From positions 1 through 37,073 of the forward strand of contig JBBQSD010000056.1 in NCBI GenBank assembly GCA_038214135.1: a stretch of DNA of 37,073 nucleotides, written 5' to 3'. Below the pieces are notes generated by a model, which was given only the letters and a program-made list of their open reading frames with translations, made no database searches and had not been told where the DNA came from. The stretch comes from JANLSE01 sp038214135. GTDB taxonomy: Bacteria; Chloroflexota; Chloroflexia; Chloroflexales; Roseiflexaceae. A program made the position numbers and the translations under genes. Shown in pieces: positions 8,216 to 16,776 of this stretch (position 1 is its first letter; each line of letters begins with the position of its first letter).

Positions 8216-9073
8216 CCTTAATGCCTGTTCTGCGGCAGTGGCAATTTCTGCGATTACCTCTCCTGCCTCGGTTTGTGCTGCAGCGGCCGTTTCGGGTGCG
8301 CCAATCAGGCAGCCCTCAAGTTCGGCCAATCCTGCATACAGCAGGCGCGCAATGCGGCTGCCCTCGGTTGGCGGGCGGCCAATCCCGATCAGCGTACTTT
8401 CGAGTTGGATGCTATGCTGGCGCAGATGCGCCTCAAAACGCTGTAACCGAAAGCGAATGGGAAAGAGTGCTTCCTCCCAGAACCTGGCTGGTAGTTCCAT
8501 CTCGGAGTCAGTGATCTGAGCCAGATCCGCCATGATGCGTGCATGAATCTCTGTGTGAAACAAGTACAACCCATCCAACGGGCCATTAATGATCGCCATC
8601 ACGGGTTCTTCGGGCCCTAATATGTGTTCATACTCCGCATCGCGGATCTTCTCGGCACTCCAGATACCATTGCGATGGCGCTCGATATTGGCCTGCACCA
8701 TTGCATAGAAACCAACATCTGCTTCGACCATATGCGTAACAACCTGGTGCAATGACCATTCACCATCGGCTGGCGCAATCTCGGCGCTGGCTGCATCGAT
8801 GCCAAGCATCAATGCGTGCATATCGCGGTAGGCCAACTGATACTGTGCCAGAATACGCTGCGCGAGCGTCGGTGCCGAACCTATTCGTACCCGTTCAGCA
8901 GCTACCAATGCCGCAAGCTCGCGCATATGCCCATAGGCCACAAAGCCGGTGAAGCGCACACCCTCCTCATTATAATCACCCCAAACCCATTCGCGCCCCA
9001 TTGCTGCATCTGGTGTGGCATGCAATACCGTCGCCAAGCGCTCAACCGAACTGCATAACTTTGCATCAAGCAT
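8210..9073 (-). CDS. DinB-like four-helix protein
   Basis: The ATG at 9073 has AAAGGG 6-7 nt upstream; a TTG five codons earlier overlaps that site, so 9073 is preferred (287 residues). The central part carries the DinB/YfiT pattern: G-E-W-S-L-H-Q-V-V-T-H-M-V-E-A-D and, later, F-H-T-E-I-H-A-R-I, giving three well-spaced histidines that usually bind a divalent metal. The N- and C-terminal extensions (about 75 and 50 residues; the C-terminus is Ala-rich) make it longer than the usual 150-180. Family members include metal-dependent thiol transferases and many of unknown function. Its substrate cannot be told. A second, shorter DinB gene is at 33237. Confidence 0.78.
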   Translation of the reverse strand: MLDAKLCSSVERLATVLHATPDAAMGREWVWGDYNEEGVRFTGFVAYGHMRELAALVAAERVRIGSAPTLAQRILAQYQLAYRDMHALMLGIDAASAEIAPADGEWSLHQVVTHMVEADVGFYAMVQANIERHRNGIWSAEKIRDAEYEHILGPEEPVMAIINGPLDGLYLFHTEIHARIMADLAQITDSEMELPARFWEEALFPIRFRLQRFEAHLRQHSIQLESTLIGIGRPPTEGSRIARLLYAGLAELEGCLIGAPETAAAAQTEAGEVIAEIATAAEQALRP

Positions 9074-9389
9074 GGGCTGCCCTTTCAATAGAACATTGGT
9101 TCAATCATCCTATCATAGTCGCTTCTTACAGATCCTTCATCCATCTCACGATGGATCTCTTATTTGGCATGCTGATGCGCCAAACGGCGTATTTATATTG
9201 CTTTTCTGGGTCTTTTGTTAATTTTTTTTAATTACAAACTGCTCTCAACAGGCTAAAAGTGACTATTGAACTATGGTAGTAGAGCTCAACCTGTAGTACA
9301 ACAATAAGCGAAGACGTCAATGATGACAGACTGTACGTTCACTGTTTACTTGTGTCATGTGACGCATTCCTACGAAAGGGTACTACCGA
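9074..9389. other. AT-rich intergenic region, divergent starts
   Basis: This gap of about 315 nt separates the divergent DinB-like and secreted-protein genes. It is clearly more AT-rich than the genes, with a run of eight T near 9222-9229. A small hairpin, ATCCATC-TCAC-GATGGAT, lies at 9139-9156. No convincing gene is seen. I could not pick a confident promoter for either gene, although the position and composition suggest both are here. Confidence 0.5.
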
Positions 9390-11624
9390 ATGAAATTCAA
9401 CGCCCGAGTATGGATAATCGCTCTGATTGTTGCTCTATCGTTGGAGGCCAGCCAGGCCACACTCTCGGTCAATGCTGCAGGGCTGCCCGTTCCAACAGGC
9501 ATAACCGTGTTCCAGGATGATCGCAATGCTATTTTGCAGTGGGATTTCGACCCAAGCAAGCCCATGGATCCACTTCCTGAAAATGTCGTTGGCTATAAAA
9601 TCACTTGGGGGCCAGCAAGTAACCCAAGCGCGTTTAGCAAGGTTACGGAAGAGCGGATCATTCAACTCCAGCCATTAGTGAATGGACAGCCCTATGTCGC
9701 TCAGATTCAATCTGTTGACAGCCTTGGGCAGGTGTCATCATCAAGCTCAACTGTTCAGTTCACGGGCGATCCAACCCGCGTTGATGGCCTGCGTAGCAAA
9801 ATGAACGGCTTCTTCGATGATTTCAATTTGCCACAGGGCCTCCCCGACGAGCGCAAGTGGAATACCGCGTACTCACGCTGTAATGGCGATTGGTCGAACG
9901 GCTTCTTTATTAATGATCAGTTCCATGCACATAATACGACGTTCTCGGATAACTGCGACCGGGCGCAGAGCATCAGCCGCCCACGCGCCGAACTCGATTT
10001 CTCCGATAATGGCACCCGAACCATCGTGTTCGATTTCGATGGCGAGTTCCGCCGCAACCAGTGGTACCTCGATATCGTTCCGCGCCTGATGGATATCAGC
10101 GGTCAGGTCAATATTGAAGGGGTCGTTTCCCCAGCAGACCCAGCCAATGGCCTGCGGTTTCACCAGAACGAACAGACCGCCAGCATTTTCAACTTTGGCA
10201 CCGATGGCTCGGAAACAGCGCTATCGCGGACAAACTTTCAGCCACTGCCGCCGCTTGATTATGCTGGTGTCAAGCAGGTATCGAACGTTCGCCGGCGTTG
10301 GGAGATCCATATCAGCCGCACCTATGCCGAGGTGTTGATCGATGGCAAGAAAGTGTTGGCGACACAACCGGGGGCATTCAACCTCACCCAGAATCGCTAT
10401 ACGCTGCTGTGGAACACATTTGCCTATAACGCCAGCAAATCGAATGTACCATTTGTGCTTACCCATTGGGATAACTTCGGCTTTGACGCGCCAGCCGGTA
10501 CGACCCGTACAACCGTCACACATAACTATCGGCTGTATAATACTGGTACCGATTTCATCAAGCCATTGAATCTCACGACGCCCGCCGTCAAGCAATTGTA
10601 TATCCCCGATCCGATCACTGGTGCAACAGCACAACGGCTCATGTTCACGCTACAGATGAATCCAAACGATTGGTATGAATGGTCACCAAATGACTCAGTA
10701 TCGATCAATGGTGTAAAAATAGCCATTCCCAAGCCGGTTTCGAATTCACAGCCAGAGCTACCGATGACAATATTGATCAGTTCGATTGCGCCCTATACCG
10801 TCGTTCTGCCCATTGCCAATGGTGTGTTTCGTCAGGGACAGAATGAGATCAGCTTCAGCACCGTCAATAGCTCTATGCATAATATCCATGCTGAGTTTGA
10901 TTTCAACACGGCCAATGAGCCAGCATATACGCCACCAGCGCAAGCACTCAACAGCCCTGCACAGCCAAAGATACCGGCAGTTGGGCCAAACGCCGTTATC
11001 TCACAGATCAATACGACCAAGGTTGATACTTGGAGGGATGATCTCAACAACCCAGCGGCATTCAATGTTGCTGTAAGCGGCACCGTACCAGTGACAGTCC
11101 AGGTGCATAACGATATCGCGATGCAAGCAACGGGCAGTAATCTGGGCGTGCAACTTGTCGATCTGTTGATCGATGGCCAGATTGTTATTTCCAAACGCAC
11201 CAGCACGAATACGCCTGCCCCGGCAGTTATCACAACATTTAACCTGAATACAGTAGGCTTATCCAATGGAATGCACGAGATCTATGTTCGCGCATATGAT
11301 ACCCGCTGTACTCCGAGCATTGCCGATTATGGTGGTACGGGGAGTGAATCAGGGCATTACTTTGCGATGCATATTAATGTACAAAACGCCGCAGCGCGCC
11401 AAGTACCAGATCCTGCCGCAGCGGTAGAGGTACAGGCTATTAATCCAGCAGCACAGAACTATTCGATCAAGCTCCCACTCATTATCAAGAGTGGCCTTAC
11501 GAATACAGCCTGTGCATCGCTTGCTGCATCGACTACTCCGCTAAACACGGGATCGCTTGCAAGCCCAGCGTTTGTCTCGCCACGAGATATACGCCGTGAT
11601 GAGCAGTTCTTCCTCTGCGATTAA
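9390..11624 (+). CDS. Large secreted protein with N-terminal fibronectin type III domain
   Basis: The product is 744 residues. Residues 1-30 form a signal peptide (Lys/Arg, a hydrophobic core I-I-A-L-I-V-A-L, and an A-x-A-like end). Residues 32-125 look like one FN3 domain (W-D-F-D, V-V-G-Y-K-I-T-W-G, Y-V-A-Q-I-Q-S-V-D). From about 135 to 365 there is a beta-rich region starting F-F-D-D-F-N and containing R-R-W-E-I-H-I-S and H-W-D-N-F-G-F-D, which recalls concanavalin/LamG-like folds. Near 550-650 a second Ig-like part has V-D-L-L-I-D-G-Q and G-M-H-E-I-Y-V-R-A-Y-D. Close to the end Y-S-I-K-L-P-L-I-I-K resembles the LPLV-type tail common in Chloroflexota exported proteins. GAAAGGGT precedes the ATG. 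No catalytic motif was recognised; a surface or carbohydrate-binding role is inference. Confidence 0.8.
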   Translation: MKFNARVWIIALIVALSLEASQATLSVNAAGLPVPTGITVFQDDRNAILQWDFDPSKPMDPLPENVVGYKITWGPASNPSAFSKVTEERIIQLQPLVNGQPYVAQIQSVDSLGQVSSSSSTVQFTGDPTRVDGLRSKMNGFFDDFNLPQGLPDERKWNTAYSRCNGDWSNGFFINDQFHAHNTTFSDNCDRAQSISRPRAELDFSDNGTRTIVFDFDGEFRRNQWYLDIVPRLMDISGQVNIEGVVSPADPANGLRFHQNEQTASIFNFGTDGSETALSRTNFQPLPPLDYAGVKQVSNVRRRWEIHISRTYAEVLIDGKKVLATQPGAFNLTQNRYTLLWNTFAYNASKSNVPFVLTHWDNFGFDAPAGTTRTTVTHNYRLYNTGTDFIKPLNLTTPAVKQLYIPDPITGATAQRLMFTLQMNPNDWYEWSPNDSVSINGVKIAIPKPVSNSQPELPMTILISSIAPYTVVLPIANGVFRQGQNEISFSTVNSSMHNIHAEFDFNTANEPAYTPPAQALNSPAQPKIPAVGPNAVISQINTTKVDTWRDDLNNPAAFNVAVSGTVPVTVQVHNDIAMQATGSNLGVQLVDLLIDGQIVISKRTSTNTPAPAVITTFNLNTVGLSNGMHEIYVRAYDTRCTPSIADYGGTGSESGHYFAMHINVQNAAARQVPDPAAAVEVQAINPAAQNYSIKLPLIIKSGLTNTACASLAASTTPLNTGSLASPAFVSPRDIRRDEQFFLCD

Positions 11625-11632
11625 GCTTCTTC

Positions 11633-11669
11633 ATGCAGCAGGGGTGGGCAATGCCCACCCCTGCTGCAT
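11633..11669. terminator. Strong hairpin between convergent genes
   Basis: Perfect 18-bp arms (11633-11650 and 11652-11669, starting ATGCAGCAGGGG) surround a single central base, so RNA from either strand folds into a very stable stem. It starts 9 nt after the stop of the secreted-protein gene and lies 22 nt before the stop of the converging membrane-protein gene, where a bidirectional terminator is expected. No long T-run follows on either strand. Confidence 0.6.
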
Positions 11670-11690
11670 ATGCTATTTCTGAGCGCCGAA

Positions 11691-12038
11691 CTAACGCGAG
11701 ACCAACATATCAATCAGTAGGCCAATTGCGCCAAATGCCACGATACCACCAGCGATCTTCATAAACAATGGCCAGATCCGGCCCTTCACAAGGGCAGAAC
11801 TGAGCCAGGGTTCCCCAGTCAACATCATCAGAACGACAGCAAACGCCATGATAACTTGTAGTGCCATATAGATCAGGCGTGCGACAAATGTATCGGCAAT
11901 TATCTGGAAGAGCACGGATTCCAATGTTTGTCGCCAGATCAGAAAGCTCGCTGCAAAGGCAAGTGCAGTGAGTATTGCCGTCAACAGATGAATAAAGAGC
12001 TGTTGCATGAGCGGTATCGGCTGTTTCTCGTCAAACAT
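11691..12038 (-). CDS. Small three-helix membrane protein, function unknown
   Basis: This 115-residue protein has three hydrophobic segments (about residues 14-34, 54-73 and 92-111) separated by short charged loops, and a short cytosolic-looking N-terminus (M-F-D-E-K-Q). The ATG at 12038 follows GGGGAG at good spacing. I do not recognise the family. It converges on the secreted-protein gene and is divergent from the mut block, with no evident link to either. Confidence 0.7.
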   Translation of the reverse strand: MFDEKQPIPLMQQLFIHLLTAILTALAFAASFLIWRQTLESVLFQIIADTFVARLIYMALQVIMAFAVVLMMLTGEPWLSSALVKGRIWPLFMKIAGGIVAFGAIGLLIDMLVSR

Positions 12039-12288
12039 AGTCTCCCCTTCCCTGCCGCCTTATCGATATGGGCTACGTGTTGCTTCAGTATGCGCTAAAG
12101 CCCATCAGCCAGCGCTTGTATATGTTCCCGTGTACTCATATCAGCAACCACCGCATATATCATCTGATTGAGAGCAGTGCTTATGTCAATCGCAGTATAG
12201 ACAGAGGCGTTGTTCGTTAAGAGAAGATACACTATTGTGCAGGGATGTTTGCGCAACATTATCTCTGAATCGGTATACTACATCATCC
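12039..12288. other. Gap upstream of the mut block
   Basis: No gene is seen here. ATGGGCT (12068-12074) and AGCCCAT (12099-12105) could pair around 24 nt. A near-palindrome, ATGTTTGCGCAACAT, lies at 12245-12259 with a perfect TTGCGCAA-like core, about 30 bp upstream of the mutA -35 box; this is where an activator or repressor could bind. A cobalamin-riboswitch B12 box was looked for and not found. Confidence 0.4.
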
Positions 12289-12317
12289 TTGACGCACTCC
12301 ACCACGCCGTCTATACT
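12289..12317 (+). promoter_or_regulatory. Near-consensus sigma-70 promoter for mutA
   Basis: TTGACG at 12289-12294 and TATACT at 12312-12317 are separated by exactly 17 bp. The predicted start near 12324 leaves a leader of about 26 nt before the ATG at 12350, with GGAGA at 12339-12343. This is one of the best promoter matches in the window and probably drives the mut genes. Confidence 0.68.
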
Positions 12318-12349
12318 TGAATCACCCGTGATATGCTTGGAGAATGTAT

Positions 12350-14263
12350 ATGAGCGCCGATGTTTCCAAGCCAGAACATCAGCCGCCATCCGAGATCCCG
12401 CTACTGCCAATGTTTGCGCCCACAACGCGTGTGCAGTGGCGAGCATTGGTTGAGTCCGAGTTAGCGGGTGCTGCATTCGAACAGAAGCTGATTACCCATA
12501 CCGACGAGGGCATCGATCTGCAGCCGATCTATTGGCCGGACGATATCGCCGATCTGGAGTTCGTTGAAACAGCCCCAGGCCAACCGCCATTTGTGCGCGG
12601 CACCCAGCCTACACCACTACCGGATGCACTTCCAAGGACACCATGGCGGATCTGCCAATCTATCCGCGCCGATACTGCCACAGATGCTAATAGCCTGGCG
12701 CTCAAAGCATATAAACATGGTGCGACGGCGCTTGATCTCGCACCCACCGATTCCCAATCTCTCAGTACAATGCTCACTGGTATTGATACTGGCGCGATTG
12801 CGTTGTTCATCTCGGCTGCCCCCGATCAGGCACTATCGCTTGCCCAGGAATTCGCAGCTACCATCAATGTGGAACAACTGTTGGGTGCGATTGGCAGTGA
12901 TCCATTGGCTACACTGGCAATGGGAACGGGCATCGATCTCGATGCTGCATGGGATGATATTGCTCAACTAACCAGTTGGGCCATTCGCCACGCGCCATGT
13001 CTGTCCACCATTGCTGTTGATGGAATAGTGTATCACGAAGCTGGTGCGAGTGCCGTCGAAGAACTAGCCTTCAGCCTGGCAAGCGCCGTTGAACAAGTGC
13101 GGAAGCTGGCGCTACATGGCATTCCAATCGCGCACAGCGGGCCACGGGTGCGTTTCTCTCTGGCGCTTGGCACCAATATCTTCATGGAAATTGCCAAACT
13201 GCGTGCAGCTCGTATGCTATGGAGCAAGATTATTGCGGCGTGCGGCCTCGCTCCCCAAACAGCTCCAGCGATCATCCATACCCAGAGTGGCATGCGTTCA
13301 TTCACCATCGCCGATGCGCATGTCAATCTGCTGCGGGCAACAGCCCAATCCTTTGCGGCAATCATTGGCGGGTGCAATAGCCTGGAGGTCAGGCCGTTCG
13401 ATGCAGCTATCCACACGCCAGATGACTTCTCACGCCGCTTGGCAATCAACACCCAGCATTTGTTACACGATGAAAGCCTGCTTGGTCGTGTGATCGATCC
13501 AGCCGGTGGCTCCTGGTATGTTGAATCACTCACCGATGCTGTGGCGCGTAAGGCCTGGATCTTGTTTCAAGAAGTTGAGCGCCGTGGCGGCCTTCGGGCA
13601 GCGCTCTATGATGCATGGCCGCAGCAGCAGATCAGTGAAACAGCCGCCAAACGAGCCACACGCATCGCCACCCGCCGCGACATCCTGGTCGGGACGAATA
13701 TGTACGCTAATCCCCTTGAAGAACAGCCACCTCCACCCACTACAAAGTACACCAATCAACAAGCTGGCAATCAACCAACCACGGCGCATTCCCCGCCACC
13801 AATTGGCGTTCTATTGCGCCCGCATCGTGATGCAGAACCATATGAGGCATTGCGTGCCAGGGCACAAAGCGCGGGCAAGCCACCACAGGCATTTCTAGCA
13901 ACAATCGGGCCACTCAGCCAGCATCGGGCACGCGCCGATTTTGCACTTGGGTTGCTGCATACAGCCGGAATACATGTAATCGATACCCCTGGCTTTGCGA
14001 CACCAGAAGCGGCAGCACAGGCAGCGATCCACAGCAATGCGCCGATTGTGGTGATCTGCTCAAGCGACCCGACCTATCCAACGATTGTGCCGCCATTCAT
14101 CGAAATAATTCGCGCAGCCCGCCCGAAAACCCTGATTGTGTTAGCTGGCTTCCCAACCGGCCAGATCGAGATGCTGCGTGATGCTGGTATCGATCTGTTC
14201 ATGCATGCGCGTGCGGATGCGATCGCAACCCTGGACGAGATACTTACGAGGATTGGGAGATGA
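12350..14263 (+). CDS. mutA: Methylmalonyl-CoA mutase small (beta, non-catalytic) subunit
   Basis: The ATG at 12350 is preferred over 12344 because GGAGA at 12339-12343 then has 6-nt spacing; the product is 637 residues. It follows the TIM-barrel pattern of the mutase family (T-R-V-Q-W-R near residue 25; F-S-L-A-L-G-T-N-I-F-M-E-I-A-K-L-R-A-A-R; D-P-A-G-G-S-W-Y-V-E). The C-terminal Rossmann-like domain (about 480-637) lacks the DxHxxG cobalamin motif: F-L-A-T-I-G-P-L-S-Q-H is at the equivalent place. This is as expected for the small subunit, which does not bind B12 but pairs with MutB. A Pro/Gln-rich linker lies near 455-490. It is the first gene of the propionate block, followed 100 nt later by mutB. 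Confidence 0.95.
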   Translation: MSADVSKPEHQPPSEIPLLPMFAPTTRVQWRALVESELAGAAFEQKLITHTDEGIDLQPIYWPDDIADLEFVETAPGQPPFVRGTQPTPLPDALPRTPWRICQSIRADTATDANSLALKAYKHGATALDLAPTDSQSLSTMLTGIDTGAIALFISAAPDQALSLAQEFAATINVEQLLGAIGSDPLATLAMGTGIDLDAAWDDIAQLTSWAIRHAPCLSTIAVDGIVYHEAGASAVEELAFSLASAVEQVRKLALHGIPIAHSGPRVRFSLALGTNIFMEIAKLRAARMLWSKIIAACGLAPQTAPAIIHTQSGMRSFTIADAHVNLLRATAQSFAAIIGGCNSLEVRPFDAAIHTPDDFSRRLAINTQHLLHDESLLGRVIDPAGGSWYVESLTDAVARKAWILFQEVERRGGLRAALYDAWPQQQISETAAKRATRIATRRDILVGTNMYANPLEEQPPPPTTKYTNQQAGNQPTTAHSPPPIGVLLRPHRDAEPYEALRARAQSAGKPPQAFLATIGPLSQHRARADFALGLLHTAGIHVIDTPGFATPEAAAQAAIHSNAPIVVICSSDPTYPTIVPPFIEIIRAARPKTLIVLAGFPTGQIEMLRDAGIDLFMHARADAIATLDEILTRIGR

Positions 14264-14292
14264 GCATTCAAGAATCCCATCAAGCATATATT

Positions 14293-14347
14293 CACAGATT
14301 TCGCAGATTTCGTAGATTAAACTGACGGCTGAAAGCTGATAGCTCAT
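14293..14347. repeat. Short direct repeats between mutA and mutB
   Basis: The 100-nt gap holds two repeat types. CAGATTTCG-CAGATTTCG-TAGATT is a near-tandem at 14295-14317. GGCTGAAAGCTGATAGCTCA lies at 14326-14345. The first type recurs at 30641-30659. The second recurs as its reverse complement at 31664-31696. They interrupt an otherwise tight gene pair. Confidence 0.55.
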
Positions 14348-14363
14348 AAACACGGAGCCTAGA

Positions 14364-16520
14364 ATGACACTCCCTGATTTCACGAGTATCCCATATGAGG
14401 CCGATCTACCAAGCACGCCATCTGCGCCACATGCGGCGCAAACGGGTATCTGGCAGACAGCCGAACAGATTAATCTCAAAACACTCTATACTAGTGCCGA
14501 TCTCGTGGGATTGGAGCACCTGGGGTTTACTGCGGGGATTACACCATTTCTGCGCGGGCCATATGCAACGATGTATGTCACACGTCCATGGACTATTCGC
14601 CAGTATGCTGGGTTTTCCACGGCAGAACAGAGTAATGCCTTCTATCGGCGTAATCTCGCGGCTGGGCAGAAGGGCCTCTCAATCGCCTTCGATCTGGCGA
14701 CCCATCGCGGCTATGATTCCGATCACCCGCGTGTGGTTGGCGATGTTGGCAAGGCAGGCGTGGCAATCGATAGCATCCTGGATATGCAGATCCTGTTTGA
14801 TCACATCCCGCTGGATCAGATGTCGGTTTCGATGACGATGAATGGCGCGGTGATTCCAATCATGGCCTTCTATATCGTTGCCGCCGAAGAACAGGGTGTG
14901 CGCCCTGAGCAACTGACCGGCACGATTCAGAATGACATCCTCAAAGAATATATGGTTCGTAATACGTATATCTACCCGCCCGATGCCTCCATGCGGATTA
15001 TTGGCGATATTTTTGCCTATACTGCCAAGCATATGCCCAAGTTCAATAGTATCAGTATCTCGGGCTATCATATGCAGGAAGCTGGCGCAACCGCCGATCT
15101 CGAACTCGGCTACACCCTGGCGGATGGGCTCGAATACCTGCGCGCTGGCGTCCGTTCTGGCATGGATATCGATAGCTTCGCGCCACGGCTCTCGTTTTTC
15201 TGGGCAATTGGCATGAACTATTTCATGGAAGTAGCCAAAATGCGGGCTGCGCGCCTGTTATGGGCAAAACTGGTCAAGGAGGCCGGAGCCAAACAGGATC
15301 GCTCGATGGCATTGCGTACCCACTGCCAGACATCTGGCTGGAGCCTGACGGCCCAAGATCCCTATAATAATGTCATTCGCACCTGTGTCGAAGCGCTCGC
15401 TGCTGTACTTGGCCACACGCAATCGCTGCATACCAATGCACTCGATGAAGCGCTGGCCCTGCCAACCGATTTCTCGGCACGAATTGCCCGCAACACCCAG
15501 CTGTTTCTGCAGGACGAAACCGGTATTTCTCGGGTTGTCGATCCATGGGGTGGTTCATATTATGTCGAGCGACTTACCAATGATCTGATGCACAAGGCCT
15601 GGGGCCATATCAGCGAGATCGAGTCGCTTGGCGGCATGGCCAAGGCATTGGTCAGTGGGCTACCAAAGCTGCGGATCGAAGAGGCGGCGGCACGCAGGCA
15701 GGCACGCATCGATTCGGGCCAGGAGACGATTGTTGGCGTGAATAAGTATCAGGTAGCCGAACAGACCAACATTCCAACGCTGGAAATCGATAATACTGCT
15801 GTACGGCAATCACAGATTGAGCGACTCAAGCGGTTGCGTGCCAATCGTGATGAAATCCGCGTCCAATCCGCATTGGCAGCCATCAGCCATGTTGCGAAAA
15901 CAGGCAGTGGGAATCTGCTGGTTGCCGCGATTGATGCTGCACGAGCCCGCGCATCACTTGGCGAAATATCTTCGGCCATGGAACAGGCATTTGGCCGCCA
16001 TCACGCCGATAGCCGATCAATTGCGGGCGTCTATCGCAGCGCCTATGGCGAATCACAGGCAATTGCCGAGGTACGCGCCCTGGCCGATGCCTTTGCCAAG
16101 CAGGAAGGGCGGCGGCCACGCATGCTGGTTGCCAAGATCGGCCAGGATGGCCATGACCGGGGCGCACATGTGATCGCAACAGCATTTGCCGATCTTGGCT
16201 TCGATGTCGATCTCGGGCCATTATTCCAGACTCCTGCCGAAGTTGCGCGCCAGGCCATCGAAAATGATGTCCATGTCGTTGGAATATCCTCGCTGGCCGC
16301 TGGACACAAGACCCTACTCCCGCAACTGGTGGATGAACTACGCCGGCTTGGCCGCGAGGACATGATGGTGATCATTGGCGGGGTCATTCCACCACAGGAT
16401 TACCAATTCCTTCGTGAACATGGCGCAGCAGCCATTTTTGGCCCAGGAACCGTGATTCCCGTTGCCGCCAAACAGGTACTGGAAGAATTGCGTTTGCGGC
16501 TGTTTTCTGGCACACCCTGA
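14364..16520 (+). CDS. mutB: Methylmalonyl-CoA mutase large (alpha, catalytic) subunit
   Basis: The product is 718 residues, the usual length for the catalytic chain. It isomerises (R)-methylmalonyl-CoA and succinyl-CoA with adenosylcobalamin. The N-terminal barrel shows the family order: F-L-R-G-P-Y-A-T-M-Y, R-P-W-T-I-R-Q-Y-A-G-F-S, G-Q-K-G-L-S-I-A-F-D-L-A-T-H-R-G-Y-D-S-D and F-F-W-A-I-G-M-N-Y-F-M-E. The C-terminal B12 domain has D595-G-H597-D-R-G, where His597 is the lower cobalt ligand, then G-I-S-S-L-A-A-G-H and G-G-V-I-P-P-Q-D. CGGAG precedes the ATG. All key residues I can check are present. It works with MutA upstream and MeaB downstream. Confidence 0.98.
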   Translation: MTLPDFTSIPYEADLPSTPSAPHAAQTGIWQTAEQINLKTLYTSADLVGLEHLGFTAGITPFLRGPYATMYVTRPWTIRQYAGFSTAEQSNAFYRRNLAAGQKGLSIAFDLATHRGYDSDHPRVVGDVGKAGVAIDSILDMQILFDHIPLDQMSVSMTMNGAVIPIMAFYIVAAEEQGVRPEQLTGTIQNDILKEYMVRNTYIYPPDASMRIIGDIFAYTAKHMPKFNSISISGYHMQEAGATADLELGYTLADGLEYLRAGVRSGMDIDSFAPRLSFFWAIGMNYFMEVAKMRAARLLWAKLVKEAGAKQDRSMALRTHCQTSGWSLTAQDPYNNVIRTCVEALAAVLGHTQSLHTNALDEALALPTDFSARIARNTQLFLQDETGISRVVDPWGGSYYVERLTNDLMHKAWGHISEIESLGGMAKALVSGLPKLRIEEAAARRQARIDSGQETIVGVNKYQVAEQTNIPTLEIDNTAVRQSQIERLKRLRANRDEIRVQSALAAISHVAKTGSGNLLVAAIDAARARASLGEISSAMEQAFGRHHADSRSIAGVYRSAYGESQAIAEVRALADAFAKQEGRRPRMLVAKIGQDGHDRGAHVIATAFADLGFDVDLGPLFQTPAEVARQAIENDVHVVGISSLAAGHKTLLPQLVDELRRLGREDMMVIIGGVIPPQDYQFLREHGAAAIFGPGTVIPVAAKQVLEELRLRLFSGTP

Positions 16521-16546
16521 ACTTTTTGACCAGGCCACCCCCTATT

Positions 16547-16590
16547 GTAGAGACGCAGCGGGGCGATGCAGCGCGTCTGTTCGGAGGATG
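16547..16590. repeat. Degenerate GTAGAGACG-type element
   Basis: GTAGAGACGCAGC at 16547-16559 faces GCAGCGCGTCTGTTC (from 16568), an eroded version of the palindrome preserved at 21300-21335. It begins the 256-nt gap between mutB and meaB. Confidence 0.4.
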
Positions 16591-16611
16591 ACACGGTGAG
16601 GGTGAGCAATG

Positions 16612-16680
16612 GTAAGGGCGCAGCAGCAGCTTATATCTTGAGACGCACTTGCAAATGTTAGGCTGCTGCTGCGCCTTTAC
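16612..16680. repeat. Large inverted repeat between mutB and meaB
   Basis: The arms GTAAGGGCGCAGCAGCAGC (16612-16630) and GCTGCTGCTGCGCCTTTAC (16662-16680) pair over 19 positions with one mismatch, around a 31-nt loop. In mRNA this would be a long stable stem about 100 nt before meaB. It may be a dispersed repeat, an intercistronic processing site, or part of a small RNA. The gap holds no convincing gene. Confidence 0.6.
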
Positions 16681-16776
16681 GGTGATCAATGCCGAAACGT
16701 TGGTTTTCAGGGTGCGCTCAAGGCAACGCTGACTGTACACATATGGCGCACGCCTGACAGGCTTTCAAGGAAATAC

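Noticed and set aside
12039..12349. Cobalamin riboswitch before mutA
   Set aside because: No B12 box or typical core was found, and the predicted leader is only about 26 nt.
12186..12476. Minus-strand frame of 96 codons over the mutA start
   Set aside because: It overlaps the mutA promoter and start, and has no ribosome-binding site.
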